Origin: Isoetes taiwanensis
Lineage: Eukaryota; Streptophyta; Lycopodiopsida; Isoetales; Isoetaceae
DNA: 64,000 nt
Direction: 5' to 3'
Assembly (NCBI GenBank): GCA_021234155.1
Contig: JAJEKV010000005.1
Location: forward strand, 18,462,089 to 18,526,088
Shown: one piece after another, positions 1 through 11,483 of the stretch
How the letters are laid out: every line of letters begins with the position of its first letter
Numbering within the stretch: position 1 is the stretch's first letter
The notes under the pieces: model-generated
What the model was told of the DNA's origin: nothing
Database searches by the model: none
The model's input: the letters and a program-made list of their open reading frames with translations, nothing else
Translations under genes and position numbers: made by a program

Positions 1-1868
1 GGAGCCCCCAATCCAGATGTTCAGACCCCAGAAGTTGTGTACCACAAACCAAGTTACAGGCACACTTGCTGCCAAGATAGCTATGCCATAGGCCACAGGA
101 CTTTTCTTTGTGAAGAATCGCGATAAGAAAAAAGCTGATATCACTGGAGCTGGCAAAAACTGCACACAAGGAGACAAATACTGGCCTCAGACCATCTGTT
201 TATATCACGACAAAAGAGAGCAGAGTTCATCGGCATGAAACTTCTTGAAATATACTATCGGAAATTCACGACAAATCCACATGAGAAGTATCATTCCAAA
301 CTACTTCATAATATTTCTTCTTCTTTGGGTGTCACTCAGCTTTCACAAGAATCTTAAAATGAGTATGAATCTCTCTTCCCCACCATGTTCAATGCTGTGC
401 TCTAGAATTCTATTGGATAAAGCATCATTTCTCCAAATTGCCATCTCTTTGTACAAAAGAAAGAAATAACTTTAAAGTAACCTAAAAATAATAGTTGATT
501 TCTTAAAATAGTGAATTGCAGGAAGGAAGAGAGTCATTTGAAACATACCATCCAAGGTAATCCAATCACTGAAGATCCACAAAGTGCTGCAATAATTAAT
601 AGTCCAGTCAGAAGAGAATTTCCTATGTCTTTCACAAGTCCCACTAGGTAGGCACCCAAAGCTGCAGCTGCTGTTAAAAGGGTAGCTGTTACAAGCAAAT
701 AGTTCCATGGTGGAGCTATGCGAATGTATTGCCCGAAAGAGTAGAAAAGCACCCGAATTTCTAGACAGATTGTGATAACAAAAAGTGAAATCGCCCCGTT
801 CACAACTCGGAGGTGATGGAGTTGTTGCTGATCCTTTACAAGCCACCACATTGCTCCTCTTGTGGAGGCATACAGCAGGAAAAGCAAAGGAATAAAGAAC
901 AGTAGCAGCAGCTCACAAACAGAATGAAGGGAGTAGAATACTCGCTGGTGATGAATCCCAATATGGAAAACCAAAGGCAAGAACAAGAGCATCAGCATGT
1001 GGATGCAGCCTTCCAGGGGACCCATTATAAGTGCCTCGTCGGGAATCTGTCCACCATAGCTCCTTTCAGATTTGGTCCGAAAAGATGAAAACTTGGGCAG
1101 GGAAAACATCCAATATAATGCAAATTGGATCAACATGAGATAGAATGATGCATGCTCCACCCCAACAGCAGTTATCACCCCCCATGTTTGAATTGCTGCT
1201 GCAATGAAGGGAATGCAAGCAAACAGCAACCTTTCTAGTGCCAATACAACAGATGGATTTTCCAGCTGAAGCCATTTGAATTGTAGAGATCCCCACACAC
1301 CAACCAGAAAGACAAGCTCAAGAAGGAGGGCAAAACCCAGCATCTGCAGACCGAAGCCTGCAGTTCCCAGAGATAACCTTACTCCTGTAAATAAATATGC
1401 AATTACCGTAGCTCCAAGAGCTCCCCAAAGGCCAAAAAAAGCTCCCCTTTTCAACATCAAAGCATCGAGGATATAGGCCACCATAAGCCCGACCACAAGA
1501 GTGCCCAGCACGGGCTTCCCACCAATCCCTAACATGAAAGCTACACAAGGGACTAAAGCCAGTGCAACTCTTGCATTGTATAGAAACGAGCTACCTGGTG
1601 CCAACCTTAGCCCGTCCATTGAAGAGGAGCTGGATCCTCCAGGGCCTACCCTGCGCCTGCTTGGGGATGGGTTTAAGGATGGAGGCTTCATGGGATCTGG
1701 CTGATAATAATGGGAAGAAGCTTCAAAAGAGCCATTAACCTGGAGCTGTGCAGCCCTTCCGTCGATCTCCATAGCTAAGACCTCCAGCCACGGTGCCTCA
1801 TGTTCATAATTCTTCTTCTGGTGTCTCATTCTTCTGGTGTGGGACGTGGGTTTCCACGTCTGCACCAA
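1..1868 (-). CDS. NEF1: NEF1-like (No Exine Formation 1) integral membrane protein, 5' part, two exons
   Basis: In Arabidopsis NEF1 is a plastid-associated membrane protein needed for primexine and pollen-wall exine deposition. Exon 1 (549-1868) and exon 2 (1-159, open at the left edge) are separated by a 389-bp intron with a GTATG donor at 548 and a TGCAG acceptor at 160-161. Joined, the reading frame passes from LPWM to FLPAP, the expected family junction. Recognisable family stretches are LQFKWLQLENPS, LALERLLFAC, YASTRGAMWW, VVNGAI, CLEIRV and, in exon 2, VTWFVVHNFWGLNIW. At least eight hydrophobic membrane segments are visible. The start is uncertain: Met codons lie at residues 1, 14, 33 (position 1772) and 60, and the poorly conserved N-terminus ends near residue 95. 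About 500 residues are visible of a protein of roughly 1,100 in Arabidopsis. No stop or frameshift is seen. Identification rests on remembered family sequence and is strong. Confidence 0.9.
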
Positions 1869-2118
1869 TAGGCTGCCGCCATGTCATAGTAACACTATTC
1901 TCATATTTTAGTGGGCCTTTAGAGAGAGTAGGGGAGGGTCTCCAACATTGATGCACTATCTATTCCTAACGCAGTTTTTTCACCTTCATAATGCAAAATA
2001 GGGGCATACCGGATCTGAAGTATTGTCTTTTATTTTTCGAAAGTAAATTTGAATGCTTGACAAATGGCTCAAAAGGGGTTAAATTAGATCTTGGCAATCT
2101 CATCTATACAGGATAGCA
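1869..2118. other. NEF1 upstream region
   Basis: Short spacer between the NEF1 reading frame and LINE relic A. It should hold the NEF1 promoter and leader. I see no confident TATA box. A purine-rich stretch (gagagagtaggggaggg) lies near 1921-1937. Confidence 0.4.
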
Positions 2119-2202
2119 GGGATGGGGGGGCTGCCTGCTACCACCAGACAGCCTAGGCCAGGGATGGGGGGGCTGCCTGCTACCACCAGACAGCCTAGGC
2201 CA
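2119..2202. repeat. perfect 42-bp tandem duplication
   Basis: Two identical 42-bp units (2119-2160 and 2161-2202) start with GGGATGGGGGGGCTGCC. The unit translates to the GLPATTRQPRP stretch of the LINE endonuclease region, matching GHGGLPAAMVQPW in LINE relic B, so the duplication arose inside the LINE copy. Confidence 0.85.
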
Positions 2203-2254
2203 AGTCATTTCCCTATGCAAGATAGACAGGCACAACCAGTACCTATGGGTGTGA

Positions 2255-2551
2255 GTGCAGAATTACAGTGGCAACCCTCTCTTTGTGGCAGACTGCTACT
2301 TCCCACATGCAAAAAGGAACTTCGATCACACACATTCGAACTTGGATTGGCTGGACCTCTATGTCGAGCTATATAAAGACATACAGCAGCGCAAGCAGTT
2401 GGACAATGTCATATTCTTTGGAGACTTCAATGCCCGCACGAGGGTGGAAGAGCCCATGAAATTCAACCCCTTGGCTGACGATGCGTTACAGTTGTGCCCC
2501 ACAAAATTGGCTTGGCCATGCAGAATTGGCTTGGCCACGGGCATCAAATGA
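2255..2551 (+). pseudogene. LINE endonuclease (EEP) fragment
   Basis: A 98-residue open stretch with the exonuclease-endonuclease-phosphatase core FFGDFNARTRVEEP, where the Asp and Asn of GDFN are family catalytic residues. The N-terminal half, including the SWNCQG-type first motif seen in relic B, is missing. It would nick target DNA to prime reverse transcription; this fragment is not functional. Confidence 0.75.
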
Positions 2552-3544
2552 CAATCAGCTCATGCGCTATGGTAAGCGATATCTTTGATTTGGTAATTTG
2601 CAATGGACTAGCACAGTAGCCGTCCTCCCACAAGTATGCTTGCAGACAGGAGAACCAGGGGCAGATCCAGTGCGGTGGTGAGACTATATGTTAGTAGCTG
2701 AGGAGGATATGTATGTGCTCAATCATTTTTGTGTGGGCACATGCAGTAGAGATGAAGAGGTCGGCTCAGACCATCTACCACTTTACCTGTAGTTGGCTTG
2801 GCACACTATTCGAACTCCTTATCTTGCAGCTCCTTGCATGCCTCAGTTGCGCTTGGATTACAAACATGCAAGGGCTTATGCCAGGATGTTCAAAGATGAC
2901 CTGGGAGAAATTTTGCAGTTCACAGCAACATACAGGCCAGTTGATTGACGTGTTTGAGACTGCTGCAGAAAGGTGCTTTGGGAGAATTTGCACACGACGG
3001 GTCTTGAAGACCATGACCTTCCCATGTAACCAGTGGTTTGATGTTGAGTGTAAGGAACTCAAACGCTAGTTCTGCCAGAACACGGATCCCACTTTACATC
3101 CATACGCGGCCACATAGTACTGTGCTTTCCTCAAGGATAAGAGAGTCAGGTACATCATGAGGCATCAAATGTTTTATCTCCTGGCTTGACCATTATCCCA
3201 GAACCTCATAGTGAAAGGTGTTCAGAAAGCAAATACAACCTACAGGGACCATCACTTCTGAGTAGTGGAGGCAATACTTGCAACAGCTCTATGATCCTCA
3301 TGCGCTCGAGCAGCAATACCCCTGCAAGAAGGCTCGGCACTGGAAATCGCAGATGTTGTCTAGGGCTTACAACGTGTTGCCAATGGGAAAGGGACAGACT
3401 TGGACAATATGCACGCAGAGTTTCTCAACTGGGCAGGACCTTCCATAGTACCGATCTTAAATTTCATGTTCAATAGGGCATTACAAGAAGGCTTGCCCCC
3501 ATAGTGGACCACTAGCAGGGCATCTACAAGGTAGGTGACCCACA

Positions 3545-4200
3545 TTGTCTAGCCAATTTTCGAATAATCGTGGTCAGTTCGGTATTTGTAAAACTGCTAG
3601 CCGGATTCTCAAGCCCCAGTTGACAAAATGGGCAGAGGCAGCATGGCGATCATATTTTTACACTGCGGACTCTGGTCGAAGAAGCATGAACTGTCGGCAA
3701 GATCTGTATTATTGCTTCGTCGACTTTGCCAAGGCTTTTGACATTGCGCTTTAGGAAAAGCTATGCGGCAACTGGAGTCCCTGCGATCTGCAGACTGCGA
3801 TATGCATCCTATATGAGACATGATCAGGCCAGCTGGAACTGACAAACCAACCATTTAACAGTAGTATTGGGGTATGTCAGGGATGGTCTCTCTCTTCAAA
3901 ACTTTTTGGGCTTCACATTGATCAGTTGGAAAGTTGACTTGCTGGCAATGAAGGCGATGGAGCTCAACTTTTGCACCAGATCACTAGGTATCTCATATAT
4001 GTTGATGATGTGAATCCCCTAATTACACCCCAGAAGACATGCAGTGCTATCTGGATGTCCTAGACCCATTCTGTCAGGACACTGACATGGTCATCAATCT
4101 GGCCAAGACTAAGATGGTACCCACTCATCCTCACATCAGCTAAGACGTCCCTCATTCACTTACCGAGGGCAAAATGTGGAGATGGCATCCACCTATAAGT
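3545..4200 (+). pseudogene. LINE reverse transcriptase fragment
   Basis: Broken reverse transcriptase of LINE relic A. YCFVDFAKAFD (RT block with the first catalytic Asp) is followed in another frame by YVDDV and TPEDMQCYLDVLDPFC, which match YVDDVDLLAYTPEDM in relic B. Several stops and frameshifts. Confidence 0.75.
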
Positions 4201-4250
4201 ATTTGGGAGTGGAGTTTTCTTCTACCATCATGCACGTTCTACAAGGAATG

Positions 4251-4594
4251 CTCTATTTATATAATATGATGATGCAATAAGAGTTTTTTGACATTTTGTG
4301 ATGGAAGTATTAAATCTTATAATGAATATTATTCTAACGAGTATCTCATTTATGTGCAGATATAAATGTTGGAAATACATGAGCTCAAGCTAGAGCTTTG
4401 GCTGTAGTTGCACATTATTTTACTTGGAGCCAAAACGAGCTTGACGATATGGAGGACCATCATCAAATAATATTTGTGTTCCTGCAAAGGTGTTAATGTT
4501 TTTGTCAAATCCAAAAATGTAAGTGGATGCACTAACATGTAGATAAAGATCTGATAGTATGTTGTGGATCTTTGAAGTCCAAGGCTATGGCAAA
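4251..4594. other. unassigned spacer next to the gypsy 5' LTR
   Basis: AT-rich sequence with no coding signal that I trust. It ends in the pre-integration GCAAA copy (4590-4594) used as target duplication by the gypsy element. Confidence 0.5.
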
Positions 4595-5700
4595 TGTTGC
4601 CCCCAAAGGGCAACATACTAATTGATTGGTTCATTTGTTAAAGTTAGGAAAGCTAAGTCAAAAGAGGACTTGGTAGTCAACATTGGATTTATCTTCAAGG
4701 TCAAGGAATACTTCATTTGAGGTCAAAGCTAGTCAAAGAGGTGCTGGGTTAAAGAAGATTGGAAGATGCTTTTTGAAGATTGGAAGTTAGAGTTTGGAAG
4801 ATCCCATGGTATATGGTTCCATCCCTTAACCATTTTTTGCCTACCCCCATACCATATTCTCACCTTCCTTTTTGAATTTCCCCTAGTCATTTTTCCTTAC
4901 ACTTATATTCTTCCTTGCTCACCTTTTGCAAATCATATTTTGCCTTGCCTAAGTCCTTTCTTAATACATTTTATTTCCCCCATGGGATGTCCTACCCATT
5001 TCATATCTCTTTGCCTTATTTTCATCCCCCACATCACACCTTAGTAAATGTCCTTAGCCTAATTCTTTTTTGCAATTTCTTATACCTCCTTGCTTCATTT
5101 ACCATTGTGCCCTAAGTACCCATGCCACCCAAATATTCCCCATGGAATATTCTAGTTATGGTATCTTCCTAGAATATTCCCCAAAAGATTAGGGTTACCA
5201 TAGACCCAAATGATTAGAATCTACATAATTATTTTTGGGTACCTTTGGAACCATGGCCTAACTTCTCAAAATTGATAAATATGGCATATTCTCAGTTTAT
5301 ACCCCAAAAAATACGGCCATCGTATCGCGAAATTCCTGGAAAAATACCCTCGAAGAACCCTAATTCTGGAAACCTGCTCGAATCACGCCGGAATGGAATC
5401 ATTAGGCTCTGAAAACTATCTATTTCTGCATTCCCGCCCTTAAGCATCCTATCAAGCCTAAATTTAAGCACTAAGATGCTGGAACCGTTAAACCTAAACA
5501 TATATACTGGGAAAACAATGACAGAAGATTTTTGAAGGCCCAGACGCATCAAACCTCAACATTGATACATGCTGAGCATGATCTGAAGACGTTCATGAAG
5601 TATCTGAGTGTTCCACAGCTCGATTTGAGAAAATTAGACTGATATTCTTGATTTGATATTATTTATGACCTCCCAAGTTATCTTGATGATTGATCTATTA

Positions 5701-5731
5701 TAAGCATGAATTCGTTAATTAGAGAAATTTG
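5701..5731. repeat. left terminal inverted repeat of transposon copy 1
   Basis: TAAGCATGAATTCGTTAATT then AGAGAAATTT. It matches, inverted, the right end at 12115-12144 (AAAGCATGATTTCATTAATT) and, directly, the inverted right end of copy 2 (46573-46603). About 20 bp of TIR with a few mismatches. Confidence 0.9.
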
Positions 5732-6212
5732 GAATTCTCATTTAGCATGAAATAGGTTAGCGGGTAGCATATAGTGCAAAAACTACTACCAATTGAGTAA
5801 AAGTTGGCGTTTTTTTGCACAAATTCTGCAAATGCTTCAGTGTTATTCGGAAATATAGTTTTTACTGCTAATGCAAAGGTTCACCGCGAGTAGAACGTAG
5901 TAGGAGGGAGTGTTAAAACTTCTCGCAAGAAGCGCGAACGCGATGTTTCGCAGCTGAAAGGAGACAAAATAATGTGCCTTTTATTAAAACCATATGAGAG
6001 CATTGTGTTAAAAGAAGGTACCGAGGAGAAGGATATCACACAAAATTCAGTATTTAAAGCCATATAATTGCTACAGAGGATCGGGGTCGCGATTATTTTT
6101 AGCATTAAACATATGGTAAAAAATATGGGTAAAGACAAAACCAAAATTCCCGAAACAAAAATTTCCATTGAAGGAAGTAATATACAACATAATTACTGAT
6201 TGAAGGAAATAA

Positions 6213-8881
6213 TTATTCTGATTGTGTTTCAGATACTTGATCAGGTATCACACCCATTTCATTGGCCATGCGGGTGACATGCTCTCTACCCAATTCCATA
6301 GCTTGTGTTGTGTCCATCTCTGAATAACCTGTGACCTCTGGAAGTACAACACCCATGGCCTTTGCGATGCGCTGCAGATGTGAATCAGGCTCCCATTCTT
6401 CACTGTCCACTGCACTGCTCCCGCCTATAAGTTCCTTCTCCGATGCAGTAGCATTCTGCTGTGGATGAGAGAGCTTCTGCTTCTTGCTGTGTACCTGATG
6501 CTCCTGTGTCCCAAGAACCTCATCTTGGTCAATCTCCATGTGCTGTTGGTCTGCTTCCATGTGCTGGTGGTCTGTTTCCATGTGTTCTACGCCCACGTAT
6601 TCAAACTTATGTTCGCCTGTCAAGAAAGGCATGTACCCATCAAGCTTCTCATTAAGTGCACTCAATTTTTGAAAAGTGGGCTCCAGGGCTTCTATACCTT
6701 TTTCCGTCTCTTCAAGCAAGCGCTTTGTTTCTTGCATTCTCTCTTCGTAGGACTTAGCATCGAGGTTTTCCAAAATGGAATCCAACTTTGATAGATCCGT
6801 GTTTTGGGTGATACTGATGTCGGGTTGAGCTGGATCAGGCTCAACATTCTCTGCTTTCGGCTCTTCCTCAAACCCATCGGCACTTGGATTGGCCATTTTA
6901 TCAAGCGTTTCAAAGAACGCCCTCAGGAAACGGCACACTTTACCTGAACTTTCGAAAGCCACGCTCTTTTTGCCTTGCATAAGAGCAACACGAGAAGCCG
7001 TCCCAGCCGAAAAGAAATCCAGAACGCAACCATCAGTCGGCACCAGCTGTTCAACAATATGGTAGGCATAAGAGGTTTTCAGCTGGCATTTCAATACAAG
7101 ATCTCCTTCCATTGCCGCCTATTTGAATCTTGGTTTGCCTGTTAGCGGCATTGGAGGCAATGGTGTTGACTTAGGAGCCTTGCCGTGTGGAGATAGGTGA
7201 AGCTCCAACTCTGGTTGCACAGGTGCTACACGAACATCACTCCTGTTAATGCACATATGACTAATAAAGTACTGATGTTCTTTCACCCTTCGTTTGCTCT
7301 CCCATCCCATTTCTTCATAGGAACCTAAAGATAGGTAGCCACCGCCCTGAATTTGCTTCTGACTGTACAAGCAATTGGGCAAATTCACTGAGCGCATGAT
7401 AATGACCAAGTGATAAACTTTGGCATTCGTCATGGTAGCTATCCTTGTAAATAGATCTGTGTATTTCTTGCAATCCCATACCTTGTTTATCCCTCGGATG
7501 TCAATAAATATCAATGTCGCATTCTCTGACACTTGGGAGGAAGTAGGGATGCCATCCTTTGTCACTGCTATGACAATATTTCTCTTTTCCTTTCTTTTTC
7601 TAGCCTCCTCTGGCTTTAGAATATTCTGGTGGCTCGAAAGTTCTGGTAGGTTACCAAGTGTATGATCCTTGTTATAGTTAGCCTTCACGTATTCTGTATC
7701 AGTATCTGATATATCCAGTATTCTCTGTTCAGTCAAATCAGGAAAAGCCTGAAGCAATTCGTCCCAGCTATAGAAATCCTTTTGCAGCAAATTAGTGGCA
7801 TAAGATAAAATTTCTCGCCTCATAAAAGTGAGGGTTCTGATGTCAGTTGCCCGTTGTTTGCAATCAAATCTCCCGCTATAACCTGGCTGCACCTTTAAAT
7901 AGGTCTTGCCTTCTATAATCTCATCGAGCAGCTGTGACACCTCTGCATTCGACATACCTCGTAGCAACCGGAGCCAGGTCTTGTTAAAGAAGTCTTTCGA
8001 TGGCTTGTCTGGAAAGTCACCATGGTCGTCACTTAGTTTACGACTCACCCACATACCGGCAACTTCCATTAACTTCTTGAAAACCTTCTCATCCATAAAA
8101 ATGAATTGTTTTTCATCCTTAAGCTCCTGCACTTTCAAGGTGGTCGTTGCAATTTCATGGAAATCCTGCAGAAGCAATTTCAAGGTCATCAAGATGTGAC
8201 GCTGAACTTGGCGAGTAGAAAACAAATAAATACCTTCCAAGCTGAAGTTTTAGCTGTCCCTATAGGTCCTTGTGGAGGGCAACCATAAGCCTTGTCGATG
8301 ACGAAGTTGTTGCGGTTTTTCAATCGGTGGCTCTCGTACCACGGTGTTTGCAATTGCCGTTGCATTGAATACTCAACTCTATATATTCCTTGTACGTAAG
8401 ATTTCCGTTGAGCACCCTCGATCTTCTTCTAGCATATACTTTGGCAAATTCTCGTTCTTTGCTTTCGAACTTCGCCGACGATAGAACAAAGGAGTTGTGC
8501 GGCAATAAATCTTTGTGGTTGCCAGAAATAATATAAAATTTCTTGCCCTTCAAATCTTCTGGATTGCTCCATGTCACCCTCCTCCTGAAAGATAGACAAC
8601 CGTCAGGTCAAATCTACATAACGAGTGTCCAAAAGATAAAGAATTAGTTACTTGGTAATAGGGTCAAACGGAACGACGTCAGCAGGGGTGAGGACCTCTG
8701 TCGGATATGTCTTGAAGCTTTTAACCAGAGTTTGAACATGGTCATTTGATCGCATTCTGTGTGTCAAGTTTGCTGGTGCAGGTTCACAATCAAAAATAGA
8801 AATCTTTGTAAACCAATTAACCCCTAAGGGGTAGAACCTTTTGAACTGTTCAAGCTTCTGAGTGGTTTGCTCTGCAGACAA
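6213..8881 (-). pseudogene. ParB/Srx-like domain fused to beta-class amino-methyltransferase-like domain and coiled coil (transposon copy 1)
   Basis: Three exons, supported by the same splice positions in copy 2: exon a 8652-8881, exon b 8234-8584, exon c 6213-8165. Exons a and b hold a ParB/sulfiredoxin-like region: MRSNDHVQTLVKSF, EVLTPADVVPFDP, then FYIISGNHKDLL with a GNHK motif where ParB-like proteins have GxxH[RK], then ARRRSRVLNGNLTYKEYI. Exon c holds a methyltransferase-like region: ATLIFIDIRG where motif IV ([DNS]PP[YW]) would be, then LKTSYAYHIVEQLV (motif X-like) and VLDFFSAGTASRVALMQGK, an AdoMet motif I, giving the beta-class order IV...X...I. The C-terminus has a coiled coil near SYEERMQETKRLLEETEKG and HMETD-type repeats. 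Damage: a frameshift in exon b near 8370 and a TAG at 7119-7121 where copy 2 has TGG. The N-terminus is truncated at the junction with the DUF7869 gene. Enzymatic activity is doubtful. Fold assignments come from motif reading only. Confidence 0.72.
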
Positions 8882-10795
8882 AATGTTAAGAGGCTACCTT
8901 CAGTCTTGACTAAGAAGGATATACACCAAGAAGTAGATATTTCCGTTACAGAGATGACAGGCAAGCATATTTCTCCTTCGTCATTTCTGTCTGCTTGGAA
9001 AGAGAATCATTCAGAGGTAGCAATAGCTAAGAGGATAGCATTTTCCAAGTGTAACACCTGTATTGTCATAAAGGAAAAGCTTGCTAAGACCAGAGATCCA
9101 AACGAAAGAAGGGTACTTGCAATAGAGAGAAAATCGCATATGACGGCCCAGATTTCATGCAGGAGCCTTTACTGGTCCTGGAGAGCTTTGTCGCATAGAT
9201 CTCCTGAGCACGCTTTAACCATTATACATGATAAGATGGATCAGAATAAGACCATGGTCCCTCATCTAGAGAAGCTAGCAAAGTGCGTATGGAGGGGTGA
9301 GCGGTGAAGGTCGAGGTGTTACAGTGCTCTCATGCACGGCCATGGTATAGGTGCCTTGGGCCACTTCTCACCTGGACCTCGGCACGATGATTCTAATTTT
9401 CATGTGGGATCCTTGAATCATACCTTGAAGACTTTGGAGAATAAATCGAGGATAATTGGGGCCATTTGAGAGATCGCGATCGTCTGGCGGTTGGGGTGCG
9501 GCAATTTTAAACCACGATAACCTTAGGACAAAAAAATGATGAATGGCGGTAGAAATGATTTTATGCCTCCTATCAAAGGCCCCATGGTAGCAAACAAGTT
9601 GCCTAGGAGGCTTTACTTTGACTAGATAATTGCTTTCGGTCGAGGAATAAGAATAGATATCTTTTCTCTTACTTGTCATACTTGGTTTGGTTAGGTGTAT
9701 TTGATCAAGTGCGGCTGGGATTCATGATGGTTGGACACACCCACGATGACATAGATGCCCTATTTGGAAACTACTCTACTCTAATGAGAAGATCGGATGC
9801 ATTGACTATTAGGAGCTTATGCAACTCTTGAGCGGTGTAGTTCAAAGGCTCCTTCACCTTACCTTGTGTGAGGGTTCTGATTGGAAGGAATTCGTGAAAG
9901 GTTTTATCCACGATAAGAAGGACCGTTTATGTGGTCACTTGGAACCTCTACTCTTCAAGTTTTGCATGAAGGATGGATGGCCACTAATGTTCTACAAGAT
10001 GAGGTCGGGGCATAGGGAGTGGCTCCACAAAAGGGAATCAGAATGTGGAAGGAGGATGCCCAAGGTTTACCTATGATTAGAGAGGGTCACCTAAGGTCCC
10101 TGCAGACCATATGGGAGCTTGAAAGATATAGGTGCATTAAGAGCTTCTATTGCCAAGTACATGATGCACTGGGACTATTTCTAGAGCTGGCGATAAGTCA
10201 TGGTCCAACACATATATGAATGAAGTTATTGACTACTTTGGTCCACCTTGTTGTGAGTGCTTGGTGACGTGCAGCCCGGTAGAGCTGTCATTCAGGATTT
10301 CTGGCCCAGCACCAGGCAAAGTGCATTGGAAGAACCCGAAAGAGTGTTTGTGGATGAGCACATTGAAGCATCTCATTACGTTGGGCCTTTCTCGGGTAGA
10401 CCCAAGAACCCAGTTGAAATATTCGACCCCTACCAAGATGTCAAGAAGGGAATGCTCTTGCTAATCGGACCACATGATAAGCGCCCGACATGGATGGCTT
10501 TTGCGAAGAGGACCCAATAGAGGACCCTAATCTCCCACATTACGAAGAGGTGTTTGTCTCTTGGTTTGAACTGTTGCGGAAAAGAGAACCTCATATGCAA
10601 TGCGGTATAGGGATTCTTTGGAGCAAGAATGGAGACCCAATCCTAATGACCCGCCACGCTACCAACCTTTGAAAACAATAGACTATGGTTGGGCGTAGAG
10701 ACCGGGCCATTGTCAGTGGTGATCCCCAGTAGTGTTCGGGCTCAGTTGCAAGAATTAGTGGCTAAAGAAGCTAAGGACGATGATGAGAACTCTTG
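8867..10795 (+). pseudogene. DUF7869-type, transposase-like protein, decayed
   Basis: Read across several frames, this strand shows the DUF7869 hallmarks: HDKMDQNKTMVPHLEK (about 9226-9275), MHGHGIGALGHFSPGP (about 9331), DNCFRSRNKNRYLFSY (about 9629), LGFMMVGHTHDDIDALFG (about 9718) and a C-terminal part with HYVGPFSGRP and WFELLRKREP (to about 10640). The spaced acidic residues (MDQ, DN, HTHDDID) fit an RNase H-like catalytic centre; that is inference. Such genes occur in many plant and animal genomes in transposon-like contexts. The usual N-terminal part is missing: the sequence starts abruptly beside exon a of the methyltransferase gene. At least four frameshifts or stops make it a pseudogene. 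Copy 2 lacks it. It could be the element's own transposase or a nested fragment of another element; no duplication flanks it. Confidence 0.7.
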
Positions 10796-10904
10796 AGGTA
10801 TGCAATGCTCTTTTACATAATTACTATATCATTCATAACATGAAAGTTACAATAGACTAGTTATTATTTATTACGCTCTGCGTTTTTCATCTCAACACAA
10901 GAGC

Positions 10905-10980
10905 TCTTACACTATACAATGCTAAGCGGGTGATTCATTCATCTTCGGGATCTGTAGTAGTGATCCACGATATCTCATAG
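10905..10980. repeat. about 75-bp direct repeat (pair with 11484-11565)
   Basis: Both copies run from GCTCTTACACTATACAATGC through GTGATTCATTCATCTTC and GGATCTGTAGTAG. On the minus strand they encode ITTTDPEDE and a stop, so they are duplicated 3' ends of the small acidic-tail gene. Confidence 0.8.
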
Positions 10981-11176
10981 CTCATTAAGCTCGGGAAGCC
11001 GGATCGGATGGATCATTACGAATTGACTTGAGAACCTTGAATCTCGGCCCAAAGCTTTTTAACCAGCGGTAGGGATCAAGAAGAAGATGCACATCTAGGC
11101 AACCAACAAGATCAGAGTGGCTCATTGAGCACTTGATCGCCTCGATGTGGTGAACTGATGAAGGCAAAAAATCCAT
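10935..11176 (-). pseudogene. second small acidic-tail protein gene of the transposon (frameshifted)
   Basis: It starts with MDFLPSSVHHIEAIKCSMSH at 11176 and reads 63 residues before a stop at 10985. It is a diverged paralogue of the 11621-11863 gene: HIEAIKCSMSHSDLVGC and LLLDPYRW line up with HIRSFKCYLSYNDLGEC and VKLDPWLL. In other frames downstream LPELNE and the acidic ending ITTTDPEDE continue the similarity, so a frameshift has shortened it. A TATAAAAG box lies at 11212-11219, 36 bp upstream of the start, as in the paralogue. Confidence 0.6.
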
Positions 11177-11211
11177 GGGAGAAGAGTGAACTTTAGCCCC
11201 GAAGTGAGAAG

Positions 11212-11219
11212 CTTTTATA
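11212..11219 (-). promoter_or_regulatory. TATA box of the second small transposon gene
   Basis: TATAAAAG on the minus strand inside a conserved TTCACTATAAAA-type block shared with the promoters at 11899 and 42722. Confidence 0.6.
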
Positions 11220-11483
11220 GTGAAGTAAAATGATTGAGGTGAATTATTGGGCTTGACTTCGGTGCCATTATTGCTCGTGTATGAGACCGTTGTATAAATA
11301 CAAGTATAATACATCTTTCGTATGGATATATGTATGCTTTTAAAACATGTGCTTGAGTAATTCAGGTGTGGTTGAAATTAGGAACTGCTTGCAGATATAC
11401 TGGAAGTCGAATAGCACACCCTTACACTACATTCAGGTATGATACATCAAACAATATTCATTGTAGTATTATTTCCTTACATA

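Larger units (their letters stand above)
2119..4250 (+). mobile_element. LINE relic A (non-LTR retrotransposon), truncated and decayed
   Basis: A broken copy of the same LINE family as the element at 39.9-47.5 kb. In order it keeps the end of the AP-endonuclease-like domain (ADCYFPHAKRNF, FFGDFNART), the linker with QLRLDYKHARAYARMF read across frames near 2845-2890, and reverse transcriptase pieces CFVDFAKAFD (about 3716) and YVDDV (about 3997). Frames are broken many times, so it is inactive. The 5' end is missing, and the 3' end fades out near 4250, upstream of the gypsy 5' LTR. It is useful as an uninterrupted reference for the insertion site of transposon copy 2 in LINE relic B. Confidence 0.8.

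Noticed and set aside
472-849. Minus-strand 125-codon frame overlapping NEF1
   Set aside because: Alternative frame of NEF1 exon 1; the NEF1 frame carries the conserved protein.
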